From Gemmatimonas aurantiaca T-27 (GTDB lineage: Bacteria; Gemmatimonadota; Gemmatimonadetes; Gemmatimonadales; Gemmatimonadaceae), in assembly GCF_000010305.1 (NCBI RefSeq), contig NC_012489.1:992001-1056000 (forward strand): DNA of 64,000 nt. The letters are read 5' to 3'. Below, in pieces: positions 1 through 7,348 of this stretch. The notes under the pieces were generated by a model. That model did not search any database, was not told the DNA's origin, and saw nothing but the letters and a program-made list of their open reading frames with translations. Made by a program: the position numbers and the translations under genes. Each line of letters begins with the position of its first letter. Within the stretch, counting starts at the first letter, position 1.

Positions 1-136
1 CACGCGGAAAGAGCGTGGTGGGGATGCGTTCATGGTCATCGAAGTGGATGAACGCCCCAACGAAGAAGTGCGCGACGCCATTCGGGCACTCGGCTGGGTG
101 AAGTGGGCGTTTCGTCTCGACAAGGTGAGCGCATGA
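1..136 (+). CDS. sdaAB: L-serine dehydratase beta subunit, C-terminal end (partial)
   Basis: Only the last 44 codons are in the window, read from base 2 to a TGA at 134-136. The translated end contains GGDAFMVIEVDERP followed by an amphipathic helix and a short strand (WAFRLDKV), which fits the end of an ACT domain as found at the C-terminus of the beta chain of two-subunit L-serine ammonia-lyases. The alpha subunit gene follows 41 bases downstream, which supports the call. The enzyme deaminates L-serine to pyruvate in the cytoplasm. The 5' end lies outside the window. Confidence 0.8.
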   Translation, partial: TRKERGGDAFMVIEVDERPNEEVRDAIRALGWVKWAFRLDKVSA

Positions 137-177
137 GCGCGCACCACGCATGGATCCTGTTCGGCGAGGGCCGCTAG

Positions 178-1062
178 ATGTACCGCAGCCTGGCTACGGC
201 CATTCACGATGCTGAAGCGCGTGGTGTGACACTGTCCACCGTCGCACTCGAAGTGGAAGCGAAGGATCAGGGACGCCCCGTTGGTGAGATCCGTGATGCC
301 TTGCGGCGCGCGCTCGTGGTGATGCGCGAAGCCGTGGATCGTGGGCTCGTCGGTGATCTCAAGTCCTCGTCGGGCTTGGTGGGTGGTGATGCCGCCAAAC
401 TGCGTACGGGCCCGGATGGACCACTCAGTGGCACGCCATTCCGTGATGTGTTGGCGCGTGCACTGGCCGTGCAGGAAGTGAATGCCGCCATGGGTGTGAT
501 CGTGGCAGCGCCGACGGCCGGTGGGGCCGGTGTATTGCCGGCGGTGCTCACCGGCCTGGCGTCGGCGCGTGGCATCGACGACGAACGACTGATTGATGCG
601 CTGGCCACGGCCGGGCTGATTGGCGCCGTGGTGGCGGATCGGGCGTCGTTGTCGGGGGCCGAAGGTGGATGTCAGGCCGAAACGGGGGCTGCCGCGGGCA
701 TGGCGGCCGGTGCGGCTGTGGAGATGCTGGGCGGCACACCGCGGCAGGTGGGACATGCGACGGCGCTTGCACAGCAAGGCACCCTGGGCCTCGTGTGTGA
801 TCCACTCGGTGGACTGGTGGAGTTGCCCTGTGTCTTCCGGAACGCCACCGGTGCCGCCATCGCATTGGCCGCGATCGAGATGGCCATGGCCGGTATCGAG
901 TTTGCGATTCCGGCCGATGAAGTCATCGATACGATGGGCGAGATCGGTGCGAGCATGGACGTGCGCTATCGCGAGACCGCCGGTGGTGGACTGGCTGCCA
1001 CACCCACCGGGCGTCGGCTGGCGAAGGAACGCCTCTACGATCTCAAGCGCGCCGGCGGCTGA
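178..1062 (+). CDS. sdaAA: L-serine dehydratase, iron-sulfur-dependent, alpha subunit
   Basis: This 294-residue protein is the catalytic alpha chain of the [4Fe-4S] L-serine ammonia-lyase, converting L-serine to pyruvate and ammonia. The family serine-binding segments are visible (KSSSGLVGGDAAK near residues 62-74, APTAGGAGVLPA near 111-122). Three conserved cysteines are in the expected places for cluster binding: Cys165 in EGGCQAE, Cys207 in LVCDPLGG and Cys218 in LPCVFRN. Length is normal for a split alpha subunit. The start is fixed because an in-frame TAG immediately precedes the ATG; a purine-rich GGCGAGGG lies about 8 bases upstream. It forms an operon with sdaAB. Confidence 0.95.
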   Translation: MYRSLATAIHDAEARGVTLSTVALEVEAKDQGRPVGEIRDALRRALVVMREAVDRGLVGDLKSSSGLVGGDAAKLRTGPDGPLSGTPFRDVLARALAVQEVNAAMGVIVAAPTAGGAGVLPAVLTGLASARGIDDERLIDALATAGLIGAVVADRASLSGAEGGCQAETGAAAGMAAGAAVEMLGGTPRQVGHATALAQQGTLGLVCDPLGGLVELPCVFRNATGAAIALAAIEMAMAGIEFAIPADEVIDTMGEIGASMDVRYRETAGGGLAATPTGRRLAKERLYDLKRAGG

Positions 1063-1063
1063 G

Positions 1064-2005
1064 GTGACGCGTCGCGTCATGGCGCTGCTGGTGGGAGTAT
1101 TGGGCATCGCCGTGGTGTCGCTGAGCGCCTGTGACGGCATCGGTCGTGTGCGCACCACGTGGGTGGCCGATGGCGACACCATCATGCGCGAAACGGTGCG
1201 GGTGGGCCGTCTCACGGAACAGGATTTGCGCGAAGCGTCAGGGCTCTTCCCGTCACAGCGGGAGGCCGGCGTCTTCTGGTTTCTCAATGACAGCGGCAAC
1301 GACGAACGGCTGTTTGCCGCCGACAGTACCGGACGGGCACTCGGCACCGTGCGGGTAACCGGCCCCCGCAATCAGGACTGGGAAGCGCTCTCGGGCGGTC
1401 CTTGCCCTCAGGGCCACTGTCTGTATATCGCTGACACCGGCGACAACATGGCACTGCGTCCGGTGGTGCAGTTGCTGCGTGTCGTCGAACCGTCCACCAA
1501 CGATCGCGAGATCCCGATCGCGCAGACGGTGGTGGTGCGTTACGCTGACGGTGCGGTTGATGTAGAGGCGATGTATGTCGCACCTGACACCAGTGTGTGG
1601 CTGATCACGAAACGGCCCGCGGTGGATACGGCCGGTGCATTCCGGCCCGTGCGGGTGTATCGGATTCCACCGGAGGCGTGGGGGAGTACGGAGCCGGTCA
1701 CCGTGTCGGTGATCGATTCGCTGCCGGTGGTACCGGTACGACGTTCCTCACGCGACTGGGTGACCGATGCGAACCTTTCCGCACCTGACAGCCTGGGGCG
1801 TCGCCGGTTGGTGCTGTTGAGCTACGGTGCGGTCCATGTCTTCGAGGCCGATGGAGCCTCCGGGCGCCCTGGAGCCAAGGTGGCCCGCTGCTCGTTGCCC
1901 ATCCACGAGCGGAGCTCGGAAGGGGTCACCTGGCTGCCTGATGGCCGGCTCCTGCTGGTGAACGAGGGGCGCGGCGGGGTCATGTACGCGGGCGCCTGCC
2001 CCTGA
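1064..2005 (+). CDS. Predicted lipoprotein with propeller-like repeats, function unknown
   Basis: The 313-residue product begins with a lipoprotein signal: a basic start (MTRRVM), a hydrophobic run and a lipobox LSAC with the modified cysteine near residue 23. The mature part has strand-rich repeats, with segments such as FLNDSGNDERLFAAD, QDWEALSGGPC and LYIADTGDN that recall beta-propeller proteins of the envelope. A GTG start at 1064, one base after the sdaAA stop, keeps the positively charged n-region; an ATG at 1079 is the alternative. No catalytic residues are recognised. It could be co-transcribed with sdaAA, but the functional link is not evident. Confidence 0.7.
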   Translation: MTRRVMALLVGVLGIAVVSLSACDGIGRVRTTWVADGDTIMRETVRVGRLTEQDLREASGLFPSQREAGVFWFLNDSGNDERLFAADSTGRALGTVRVTGPRNQDWEALSGGPCPQGHCLYIADTGDNMALRPVVQLLRVVEPSTNDREIPIAQTVVVRYADGAVDVEAMYVAPDTSVWLITKRPAVDTAGAFRPVRVYRIPPEAWGSTEPVTVSVIDSLPVVPVRRSSRDWVTDANLSAPDSLGRRRLVLLSYGAVHVFEADGASGRPGAKVARCSLPIHERSSEGVTWLPDGRLLLVNEGRGGVMYAGACP

Positions 2006-2081
2006 GGGTATCTTCACGGGCGAAACGAATCGTCCCGGTGCACCGTACGGCAGAGCATCCGAACCTACAGGAACCGCATTT

Positions 2082-2486
2082 ATGGTCACGCGTGAAGACA
2101 TCGAGGCCTTCCTCGATCGCTTGAGCGCCGATGGCGCAACCCACGAGGAAGTCGAACCGGGCCTTTGGGCCGTCACGCCAGGCGGCGCGCTCGATTTTGT
2201 GGTGGTCGTAACGCACAATCCGCCGGTGGTGGTGATGCGCGTGAAGGTGATGGCATTGCCTGCTGACGCGACGGATGCAGCAGCGCTCAACCGGCGTCTG
2301 CTCGAACTGAATGCGTCGGACCTGCTGCATGGGGCCTATGGTATCGAAGGAGATGCCGTGGTCCTCACAGAGGCTCTCGAACTCGCCCATCTCGATTTCG
2401 AGGAGTTTCTCGCATCGTTCGAAAGCATGACACTCTCGCTCACCACGCATATGCGTGAGCTGGCCGCCTTCCGCGAGGCTCGCTGA
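2082..2486 (+). CDS. YbjN/CesT-fold small protein upstream of pspA
   Basis: This 134-residue acidic protein has the alpha-beta pattern of YbjN and type III secretion chaperone-like proteins: an N-terminal helix, four strands (for example DFVVVVTHNPPVVVMRVKVM), the LNRRLLELNA helix near residues 70-79 and a C-terminal helix. Such proteins usually act as small binding partners and not as enzymes. It ends three bases before the pspA-like gene, so the two are almost certainly one operon. The pairing of a ~130-residue protein with a PspA homologue resembles the E. coli yjfI-yjfJ arrangement, although I cannot show homology to YjfI. An AGGAA ribosome-binding site precedes the ATG. Confidence 0.65.
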   Translation: MVTREDIEAFLDRLSADGATHEEVEPGLWAVTPGGALDFVVVVTHNPPVVVMRVKVMALPADATDAAALNRRLLELNASDLLHGAYGIEGDAVVLTEALELAHLDFEEFLASFESMTLSLTTHMRELAAFREAR

Positions 2487-2489
2487 TCC

Positions 2490-3344
2490 ATGGGTATCTT
2501 CGATCGTCTTTCGACTGTCATCAAGTCGAATCTCAACGACCTCATCTCCTCGGCGGAAAATCCCGAGAAGATGCTGAATCAGATCATCGTGGACATGCGC
2601 GACCAGCTCGCCAAGGCCAAGCAGCAGGTGGCCGCCGCGATCGCTGACGAAAAGCGCCTCAAGGATCAGGCGGACGCCGAGTTCAAGCTCGCCGATGATT
2701 GGGAAAAGCGCGCGATGCTCGCCGTGCAGGAAGGGCGTGATGATCTGGCCAAGCAGGCGCTCATGCGCGGGCAGGAACATCTCGAACACGGACAGGCGCT
2801 CGCCACGACGTGGGAAGCGCACAAGATGGAGACGGAGAAGCTCAAGCAGTCGCTCCGTGACCTGAACGACAAGATCGAAGAAGCCAAGCGCAAGAAAAAC
2901 TTGCTGCTGGCCCGTCAGCGTCGTGCCGAAGCCCAGGCGCGCATTTCGCAGACGATGTCTGGGTTGTCGAACAACTCAGCGTTCGATGCGTTCGCTCGCA
3001 TGGAAGAGAAGATCACGACGAACGAACGGCAGTTGCAGGCGGCCCAGGAGATCGACGAAGAGTTCAGCGGCGATCGTCTGGCCGGCGAGTTCAAGCAGCT
3101 CGAGCGCGCGACGGGTGGAGCGAGTGCCGATATGCAGTTGCAACTGCTCAAGCAGCGCATGGGCGCACTGTCGGCAGGGGCGCCGACGTCGGCGCGTCAG
3201 CTTGCGGCTGGGGCACCGGAAGCGGCCAAGCCGGCTGAACCGGCGGCGCAGCTAACGGCTGGCAAGACTGAAGACAAGAAGACCGGGGAAGCGGAGCTTA
3301 TCGCAGAGATTGAGCAGCTACGCGATATCAATCCTCGCTCCTGA
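2490..3344 (+). CDS. pspA: PspA/IM30 (Vipp1) family membrane-stress protein
   Basis: The 284-residue protein starts with the family amphipathic helix (MGIFDRLSTVIKSNLNDLI), followed by the typical NPEKMLNQIIVDMRDQLAKA segment and long charged coiled-coil helices to about residue 220. The final ~60 residues are an Ala/Pro/Lys-rich tail ending in a short helix. Members of this ESCRT-III-like family assemble on the inner face of the cytoplasmic membrane and protect it during stress. No pspF or pspBC gene is nearby, so the classic sigma-54 control is not evident. A strong terminator follows directly. Confidence 0.9.
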   Translation: MGIFDRLSTVIKSNLNDLISSAENPEKMLNQIIVDMRDQLAKAKQQVAAAIADEKRLKDQADAEFKLADDWEKRAMLAVQEGRDDLAKQALMRGQEHLEHGQALATTWEAHKMETEKLKQSLRDLNDKIEEAKRKKNLLLARQRRAEAQARISQTMSGLSNNSAFDAFARMEEKITTNERQLQAAQEIDEEFSGDRLAGEFKQLERATGGASADMQLQLLKQRMGALSAGAPTSARQLAAGAPEAAKPAEPAAQLTAGKTEDKKTGEAELIAEIEQLRDINPRS

Positions 3345-3364
3345 ACAACGGGTGGGTTGTGGCT

Positions 3365-3410
3365 TGCGCCGAAGCGTCGGGATTGTGCCGATGCTTCGGC
3401 GCATTCCTTT
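3365..3410 (+). terminator. Rho-independent terminator after pspA
   Basis: A 16-bp stem (TGCGCCGAAGCGTCGG at 3365-3380 with CCGATGCTTCGGCGCA at 3388-3403) has only one G-T wobble and a 7-base loop. It is followed by TTCCTTT. It begins 20 bases after the pspA-like stop codon. Confidence 0.75.
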
Positions 3411-3420
3411 GAGGGCGCGG

Positions 3421-3463
3421 GGTTTTAGGGGGCGAGGTACTAGGCTGTAGGTGGTAGGTGTTA
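3421..3463 (+). repeat. Left copy of an inverted repeat flanking a four-helix-bundle pseudogene
   Basis: This G/T-rich segment carries TTTTAGGGGGC and GTAGGTGGTAGG. The same words occur on the opposite strand at 3921-3967, about 460 bases away and just beyond the pseudogene start. The repeat overlaps the pseudogene stop codon. Repeats of this TAGGTGGTAGG style stand out from the surrounding coding-like composition. Confidence 0.55.
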
Positions 3464-3841
3464 GGGGGCGGCTGGTTCTGGTGTGGTGAGGGGTGGACTG
3501 AGGCGATTGTGCAGGGCGATTAGTTGGCGGCGGGTGCTGTTGCAGCGTTCGAGAAGATCGTCGCATTCTGCGTGTGGCAGTGCACGGGTGTCGCGGGCGA
3601 GCAATACGTGATTGGTGACTTCATTGGCGGAACCGATGGCAATGCCGAGGAATCGGGCGAATTGCGCGCGCGAGGGCTGGCCGGAGCCTTCAGCGATGTT
3701 GGCGGCGATCGATGCGGACGCACGCCGCAGTTGAAGGATCAGCGTGGCCCTGCCTCATGCGGCTTTGCCACACACACGTTCCGTCTCGACCGCGAGACCA
3801 TGTGCCGCATGCCATACCCTGAGCTTTGTGAAGTCTTGCAT
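3461..3841 (-). pseudogene. Four-helix-bundle protein (23S rRNA-intervening-sequence/bAvd-like family), interrupted by a stop
   Basis: Reading the minus strand from an ATG at 3841 gives MQDFTKLRVWHAAHGLAVET, then an in-frame TGA at codon 29 (bases 3755-3757), then continued homology-like sequence LQLRRASASIAANIAEGSG and two further helices to a TAA at 3461-3463. The opening RVWHAAH and the RRA-SI-ANIAEGSG motif are hallmarks of the ~120-residue four-helix-bundle family found in 23S rRNA intervening sequences and as stand-alone genes. The total of 126 codons is the normal family length. No ATG or GTG allows restart just after the stop, so the gene is probably inactive. It lies between inverted repeats. 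Confidence 0.75.
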
Positions 3842-3920
3842 GGGGGTACAGTGGCGTATGCTGATACCAGATGTCTCACCAAAATGCTGCTGTCTCACCG
3901 ATTGGAACGCAGAAGCCAGT

Positions 3921-3967
3921 CCACCCTACCACCTACGTCCTATCACCTATCACCAAGCCCCCTAAGA
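3921..3967 (-). repeat. Right copy of the inverted repeat flanking the four-helix-bundle pseudogene
   Basis: Reverse-complemented, this segment begins GTCTTAGGGGGCTTGGTGAT and contains GTAGGTGGTAGG, matching the left copy at 3421-3463 in the same order with a short extra TAGGTGATAGG unit. The pair encloses the pseudogene and its 5' flank. Beyond it, from 3968 to 4065, I see only a pyrimidine-rich stretch. Confidence 0.55.
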
Positions 3968-4065
3968 CCAATGCCCGCAGTTCCCAACTCCCCACCCGCG
4001 TTCCCATAACACCCCCCGCGCATTCTTGATGACACTCCCCCGGTCGACTTGCTGCATAGTCGTCC

Positions 4066-4689
4066 GTGCCCCAAAACCCTCTCCTCTCCCTCGTCAACGC
4101 AACCGCCGTCTGGCATGCCGGCCTTCCACCGGACTGTCTCGCCTCGGTCCGTTTCCTCGATGCGCTGACCCTGGCCATCCATCGTGGTGATTGTGCGGTC
4201 ATTCGGCACCACGACCCCGCCGGTGCCCAGGTGTTGCTGGCAGCTCTTGCCGGTCACCCGGCCACCTTCGCGCCCGCACACTGGACCGGCGAGCGCCTGG
4301 CTGCGCATGGTCTGCGTGTTCGACGCGCTGCGGTTCGGGTCGATGTGATTCCCTGGATCCTCGCCGGGTGGCACGCGGCAGCGGCGGCAGACGGGCCCGA
4401 ACGCGCCTCACCGCCACGCGCCGTCGCGGAGCCGGCCGTACCACTTGCACCCGTGGTGCACCTGCTCCGCGCGTCGCGTGAGGGCGTGCTGTCGTCCTTC
4501 GAAGGTCGCCAGTGGGAGCGCTGGGCACGTGCGGAATCTCGGCAAGGCAACGCGGTGGTACTGGTGGCGTCCTCGCTGCCTCGCAGTGCCAGACCGCTCT
4601 GGGGATCGGATCACCGTCCCCCCGCACCACCGCGCGCGTCCCCCTCCGTGCGTGAATTCCGGTTTCGCGATGGCCGTCTGCTCCCTTAG
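4066..4689 (+). CDS. ABC-ATPase-like protein lacking a functional P-loop, unknown function
   Basis: The 207-residue product resembles a shrunken ABC ATPase. Residues 31-63 read as the usual start of such a domain (LDALTLAIHRGDCAVIRHHD then PAGAQVLLAALAG), but the Walker A lysine and flanking glycines are missing. The end (WARAESRQGNAVVLVASSLP near 153-171, then FRFRDGRLLP) matches the region after Walker B and the H-loop. No signature LSGGQ or Walker B acidic pair is seen between them. The start is a GTG at 4066. It lies about 100 bases before cysS on the same strand. It may be a degenerate regulator of membrane transport or a decaying gene; the function is unknown. Confidence 0.5.
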   Translation: MPQNPLLSLVNATAVWHAGLPPDCLASVRFLDALTLAIHRGDCAVIRHHDPAGAQVLLAALAGHPATFAPAHWTGERLAAHGLRVRRAAVRVDVIPWILAGWHAAAAADGPERASPPRAVAEPAVPLAPVVHLLRASREGVLSSFEGRQWERWARAESRQGNAVVLVASSLPRSARPLWGSDHRPPAPPRASPSVREFRFRDGRLLP

Positions 4690-4786
4690 TCCACGCCTGC
4701 GTCCAAGTGCGCTAGATTGCCAAGGTTCCCACCCTCACCCGCGCAAACCGGGCCGAGGGCGCTTTGTGTCCTCACGTGCTGCCGCC

Positions 4787-6208
4787 ATGCCCGAGTTCCG
4801 CCTGTACAACACGCTCACGCGCCGCGTGGAGCCGTTCGCGCCCGTCGATGGTCAAACGGTGCGTATGTACACGTGTGGACCGACGGTCTATAACCCCGCG
4901 CACCTCGGCAATTTTCGCACGTTCCTCTTCGAGGATCTGCTGCGTCGTGTCATCCGGCTGGCCGGCTGGCAGGTGGAGCAGGTGATGAACCTGACGGATG
5001 TCGACGACAAGATCATCCGGAAGGCCGCAGCCACAGGGCAGGACATCCTGCAGGTCACGGAGCCGTTCACGGCGCTGTTCCATCAGGATCGTCGTTACCT
5101 GCGCATCGAAGACGCCGAGCGCTATCCCAAGGCCACCGAGCACGTCCCCGAGATGATCGAACTCGTGGAGCGGCTTGTGGCGAATGGTGTGGCCTACACG
5201 GCCGAAGATGGTTCCGTGTATTTCGCCATCGATCGGTTCGCCGACTACGGCAAGCTCTCTCAGCTCGACAAGCGCGAGCTGAAGAGCGGGGCCCGTGTGG
5301 CGCAGGACGAGTACGCGAAGGAAAACGCCCAGGACTTTGCGCTCTGGAAGAGTGCCAAGCCGGAAGACGAAGCCACCGGGGCCGCATGGGATTCTCCCTG
5401 GGGACGCGGACGTCCGGGCTGGCACCTCGAGTGCTCGGCCATGGCCATGAAGTACCTCGGCGAAACCTTCGACCTGCATGCCGGCGGTATCGATCTCATC
5501 TTCCCGCACCACGAAGACGAAATCGCGCAGAGTGAGGCCGCCACCGGCAAGCAGTTCGCCCGGTGCTGGTGCCATGGTGAGTTCCTGCTCACCGACGGTG
5601 CCAAGATGGCCAAGCGCATCGGCAACGTGGCCAATGTGGTGGAGTTGCGGGAGCAAGGCATCAGCGGCACGGTGTATCGCCACTTTGTCTTCAACGCGCA
5701 CTACCGCAAGCAGCTCAACCTCACCGAGGATTCGCTCGAGCAGTCACGCGCGGCGGTCAATCGCATCGGCGCGTTTGCTCGGCGACTCGGAGAGGCCACG
5801 CACGGCACACCGGCGTTGGTGGTGGTCGCGGAACGTGCCGAACAGGAGTTTTACGCCGCGCTGTTCGAAGACCTCAATGCGCCGGAAGCGCTGGCCGCAT
5901 TGTTCACGTTCATTTCCGACGCCAACCGGGAGCTCGATATCGCGGTGGCCGAACCGGCGGTAGGTGACACGGCGGCTCTGGAGCGCGCGAGGACGGCGTT
6001 CCGGCTGATGGACAGTGTGCTGGACCTGGTGCCGGAGCAGTTGACCGACGGGGAGTTGGCCGATTGGGTGGAAGAACGCCTCGCAGCCCGCCGGGCGGCC
6101 CGGGAGCGGCGGGATTTTGCGGCCGCCGACGCTATTCGGGTCGAACTGACCGAACGGAACATCCTCATCGAGGATGGACCAGCCGGTACCCGCTGGCGCC
6201 GGGGCTGA
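4787..6208 (+). CDS. cysS: Cysteinyl-tRNA synthetase
   Basis: This 473-residue class I synthetase charges tRNA-Cys in the cytoplasm. The HIGH-type motif is PAHLGN at 37-42, and the zinc ligands of the family are present at Cys30, Cys216, His241 and Glu245 (GWHLECSAM and FPHHEDE). The KMSKS loop is unusual, reading KMAKR at 273-277. The C-terminal helical anticodon-binding domain ends in the expected helix with RDFAAADAIR. The ATG at 4787 was chosen because MPEFRLYNTLTRRVEPF matches the family start; the frame extends further upstream without a plausible homologous segment. Confidence 0.95.
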   Translation: MPEFRLYNTLTRRVEPFAPVDGQTVRMYTCGPTVYNPAHLGNFRTFLFEDLLRRVIRLAGWQVEQVMNLTDVDDKIIRKAAATGQDILQVTEPFTALFHQDRRYLRIEDAERYPKATEHVPEMIELVERLVANGVAYTAEDGSVYFAIDRFADYGKLSQLDKRELKSGARVAQDEYAKENAQDFALWKSAKPEDEATGAAWDSPWGRGRPGWHLECSAMAMKYLGETFDLHAGGIDLIFPHHEDEIAQSEAATGKQFARCWCHGEFLLTDGAKMAKRIGNVANVVELREQGISGTVYRHFVFNAHYRKQLNLTEDSLEQSRAAVNRIGAFARRLGEATHGTPALVVVAERAEQEFYAALFEDLNAPEALAALFTFISDANRELDIAVAEPAVGDTAALERARTAFRLMDSVLDLVPEQLTDGELADWVEERLAARRAARERRDFAAADAIRVELTERNILIEDGPAGTRWRRG

Positions 6209-6302
6209 GGTGGGTCGGTGCCGTGGCAATGAGCCTCGGCACCACCTACCAAAAGGGGAACACCCCGATTATCGTTGGGGACTCCGGGAGTTCGGGTCCT
6301 TC

Positions 6303-6375
6303 GCTGGCGTAGCTCAGTTGGTAGAGCAGCTGATTTGTAATCAGCAGGTCAGGGGTTCGAGCCCCCTCGTCAGCT
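6303..6375 (+). tRNA. tRNA-Thr (anticodon TGT)
   Basis: A complete 73-base cloverleaf: acceptor GCTGGCG/CGTCAGC with one G-T pair, D arm GCTC-GAGC, anticodon loop TTTGTAA giving TGT, T arm AGGGG-TTCGAGC-CCCCT and discriminator T. CCA is not encoded. It is first in a cluster with tRNA-Tyr and tRNA-Gly. Confidence 0.97.
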
Positions 6376-6409
6376 TTTGCCCCCGACCGGTGCAGATGCC
6401 GGCGGACTT

Positions 6410-6492
6410 GGTGGGGTACTCAAGTGGCCAACGAGATCAGACTGTAAATCTGACGGCGCAAGCCTTCGAAGGTTCGAATCCTTCCCCCACCA
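6410..6492 (+). tRNA. tRNA-Tyr (anticodon GTA)
   Basis: An 83-base class II tRNA with acceptor GGTGGGG/CCCCACC, anticodon stem CAGA-TCTG around CTGTAAA giving GTA, an extended variable arm and T loop TTCGAAT. The long variable arm and the GTA anticodon identify tyrosine. Confidence 0.97.
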
Positions 6493-6541
6493 CTCGTAGT
6501 TGCAGGACGGGCTCCCGGGCCCGAAGTTGTAGGCCAGCCTT

Positions 6542-6614
6542 GCGGGAGTAGCTCAGCTGGTAGAGCGCAAGCCTTCCAAGCTTGATGTCGCGGGTTCGAG
6601 CCCCGTCTCCCGCT
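6542..6614 (+). tRNA. tRNA-Gly (anticodon TCC)
   Basis: A 73-base cloverleaf with acceptor GCGGGAG/CTCCCGC, D arm GCTC-GAGC, anticodon loop CTTCCAA giving TCC, and T loop TTCGAGC. It is the last tRNA of the first cluster, and a terminator starts 20 bases downstream. Confidence 0.97.
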
Positions 6615-6634
6615 CTGTCATACACGCAGTACAC

Positions 6635-6662
6635 AAAACGCCGACCATCTGGTCGGCGTTTT
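6635..6662 (+). terminator. Rho-independent terminator after the tRNA cluster
   Basis: A perfect 12-bp inverted repeat, AAAACGCCGACC and GGTCGGCGTTTT, around a 4-base loop ATCT. The A/T ends make it potentially bidirectional. It separates the tRNA-Thr/Tyr/Gly unit from the sigma factor gene. Confidence 0.9.
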
Positions 6663-6739
6663 GCGTTTCGGCCCTTGAGTCTCGAAGAGGTGACGGTTTT
6701 CCGGCCGTTGCTGCGCAATGCCGGAGGACGCCAGCTCCT

Positions 6740-7348
6740 GTGCCGGTGTCCGCCGAGACCTCTGCGCGCATCCATGCCGTACATTCGCCGATTGCTGCCG
6801 CCCACCCCGGTACCCACATTTCTCGGGTGTCTGCGGATCAGGCCGCCCTCGATGCACTCTTCAGTCTCGCCTACGAAGAGCTGCACCGCCTCGCACAGCG
6901 TGTGTGGCGGGGCGAGCCCGGCGTATCCCTGTCACCCACCACGCTCGTCAACGAGGCGTGGCTCAAGCTCTCGGCCACACCGGCGGCGGCCAACACGTCG
7001 CCACTGCATTTCAAGCGCATCGCGGCGCGCGCCATGCGACAGGTCCTCGTCGAAGCGGCCCGTCGACGGCAGGCCACCAAGCGCGGTGGGCGCGAGGTGG
7101 TGCATGTCACCCTCGACCAACAGGTGCCACGTGCCGACGAGAGTGACGACGTGATTGCGCTCCACGAAGCCCTCGATCGTCTCGCCCTCCTGTCTCCACG
7201 ACAGGCGCAGTTGGTGGAAAGCCGCTATTTCGGTGGTCTCGACGTACAGGCCGCGGCCGAGCTGCTCGGCATCAGCGAATCCACTGCACTACGGGATTGG
7301 CGACTCGCGAGAGCCTGGCTGGCCCGCGAACTCCAGGCGTCCCGGTGA
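6740..7348 (+). CDS. ECF RNA polymerase sigma factor
   Basis: The 202-residue protein has region 2 features (LDALFSLAYEELHRLAQRV near 36-54, then LVNEAWLKL) and a region 4 helix-turn-helix (LSPRQAQLVESRYFGGL then AAELLGISESTALRDWRLAR). The layout matches the ECF subgroup typical of Planctomycetes, Acidobacteria and Gemmatimonadota that travels with Ser/Thr kinases. The start is taken as GTG 6740; GTG 6827 just before the conserved region is possible. Its stop overlaps the GTG of the kinase gene (GTGA), so the two are translationally coupled. No anti-sigma factor gene is present, so the kinase may control the sigma factor. Confidence 0.88.
   Translation: MPVSAETSARIHAVHSPIAAAHPGTHISRVSADQAALDALFSLAYEELHRLAQRVWRGEPGVSLSPTTLVNEAWLKLSATPAAANTSPLHFKRIAARAMRQVLVEAARRRQATKRGGREVVHVTLDQQVPRADESDDVIALHEALDRLALLSPRQAQLVESRYFGGLDVQAAAELLGISESTALRDWRLARAWLARELQASR

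Noticed and set aside
3755-3757. TGA in the four-helix-bundle gene as a selenocysteine codon
   Set aside because: There is no known selenoprotein in this family and no hairpin resembling a SECIS element directly after it; a plain nonsense mutation is simpler.
3520-4010. Plus-strand frame overlapping the four-helix-bundle pseudogene
   Set aside because: It shows no domain or signal and lies opposite a clear protein family remnant.
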